Source: JADCRZ01 sp041751095 (GTDB lineage: Bacteria > Bacteroidota > Bacteroidia > Chitinophagales > Chitinophagaceae). From it: DNA of 64,000 nucleotides. The notes beneath the pieces were generated by a model. That model was given only the letters and a program-made list of their open reading frames with translations, was not told the DNA's origin and searched no databases. The DNA lies in NCBI GenBank assembly GCA_041751095.1, contig JBGSYC010000181.1, positions 1 through 64,000 on the forward strand, given 5' to 3'. A program made the translations under genes and the position numbers. Shown here piece after piece: positions 63,564 through 64,000 of the stretch (its first letter is position 1; every line of letters starts with the position of its first letter).

Positions 63564-63724
63564 GGTTGCCTTTTTTATAATTGTACGGCAATACTGAAAT
63601 ATCCTTACAGCAGATTGGAAATTGATTTATCCTATTTATCAATGCTGAACCTTGCAATAAAAAAGCTATCCTTTTGAGACAGCCTTTTGTATTGGATATT
63701 GAAAACGGGATATATCTGAATATT

Positions 63725-64000
63725 TCATTTCTTCGATAAATCCTTAAATGCTTTTTCAAACTTTTCTATTTTAGGTGCTACCACTGCCTGCCAATACCCC
63801 TGTGCCTTGTTATTATTGCAATAATCCTGGCGATAATCCTCTGCTGCGTAAAATTTAGTGAGCGGCTGCACCTGTGTTACAATTGTTTTATCAAACACAT
63901 TATTTTCTTGCAATGAATTATTACTTTAACAGCCACATTTTTTTGATAATCACTATTACAGAAAATAGCAGAGCGGTATTGGGTGCCTTCATCAGCACCC
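63725..64000 (-). pseudogene. second MsrA, 3' part, frameshifted and cut by the right edge
   Basis: Entering from the right edge, the minus strand reads GADEGTQYRSAIF and QKNVAVKVI, then loses frame in an A/T-rich stretch (about 63925). It resumes as LQENNVFDKTIVTQVQPLTK, FYAAEDYRQDYCNNNKAQGY and WQAVVAPKIEKFEKAF to the TAA at 63725. These are the central and C-terminal parts of MsrA, different in sequence from the msrA at 57881. One base is missing between the two parts. The catalytic GCFWG part would lie beyond the window. Confidence 0.75.

Overview
The window looks like chromosomal DNA of a Bacteroidota bacterium, probably from Chitinophagaceae or a close relative. The grounds are a SusC/SusD pair, DUF1080, CHRD and SPOR proteins, lipoproteins with a late Cys in the signal peptide, several candidate promoters of the TTTG / TAnnTTTG type, and dispersed intergenic palindromes of the kind seen in that phylum. 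No plasmid, phage or conjugation module is visible. No transcription factor, sigma factor or sensor kinase was recognised anywhere in the 64 kb.

Layout. 0-2.6 kb is an AT-rich, decayed accessory strip: an IS1634-type transposase start, a broken PIN-domain gene, a frameshifted trypsin-like protease and the truncated first 45 codons of a tyrosine integrase. It lies next to the 3' end of a tRNA-Val(GAC) gene, so it reads as the end of an island inserted at that tRNA. 2.7-19.3 kb is mostly housekeeping and catabolism: proline dehydrogenase, a YitT membrane protein, a photolyase-family protein that seems to lack the usual iron-sulfur ligands, a dipeptide epimerase, an acyl-CoA thioesterase, a PlsC acyltransferase, a HAD phosphatase, two amidohydrolase-family proteins (three domains, of which two have lost the HxH metal motif), DeoC, a SPOR protein, an M20 amidohydrolase and two CHRD lipoproteins.

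19.4-46.3 kb is the most striking part: about 27 kb with every gene on the minus strand. From its upstream end it holds SusC, SusD, a GHL6-type glycoside-hydrolase-like protein, an LldP lactate/glycolate permease, a TIM-barrel epimerase, a D-2-hydroxyacid dehydrogenase, a beta-propeller protein, a frameshifted second GHL6 protein, an alpha-glucuronidase-like hydrolase, LutABC, malate synthase, a second alpha-glucuronidase-like hydrolase, a tartronate-semialdehyde-reductase-like enzyme and glycerate kinase. I read it as a polysaccharide utilisation locus joined to uptake and oxidation of small alpha-hydroxy acids (lactate, glycolate/glyoxylate, glycerate). A glycan substituted with such acids is a possible substrate; that last step is inference.

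46.8-58.4 kb holds an unrecognised helix-rich secreted protein, a urease cluster ureABCEF without ureG or ureD, a DUF1080 lipoprotein, a GH5 enzyme, a DUF488 protein with an extra N-terminal domain, and an msrB-msrA pair. 58.5-64 kb has a repeat-built lipoprotein and then a second decayed strip: a broken Uma2 gene joined directly to a deleted KUP potassium-transporter tail, a frameshifted DoxX gene, intact YceI and outer-membrane genes, and a frameshifted second MsrA that runs off the right edge. The many single-base frameshifts at both ends may be real decay or consensus errors; the sequence alone cannot decide.
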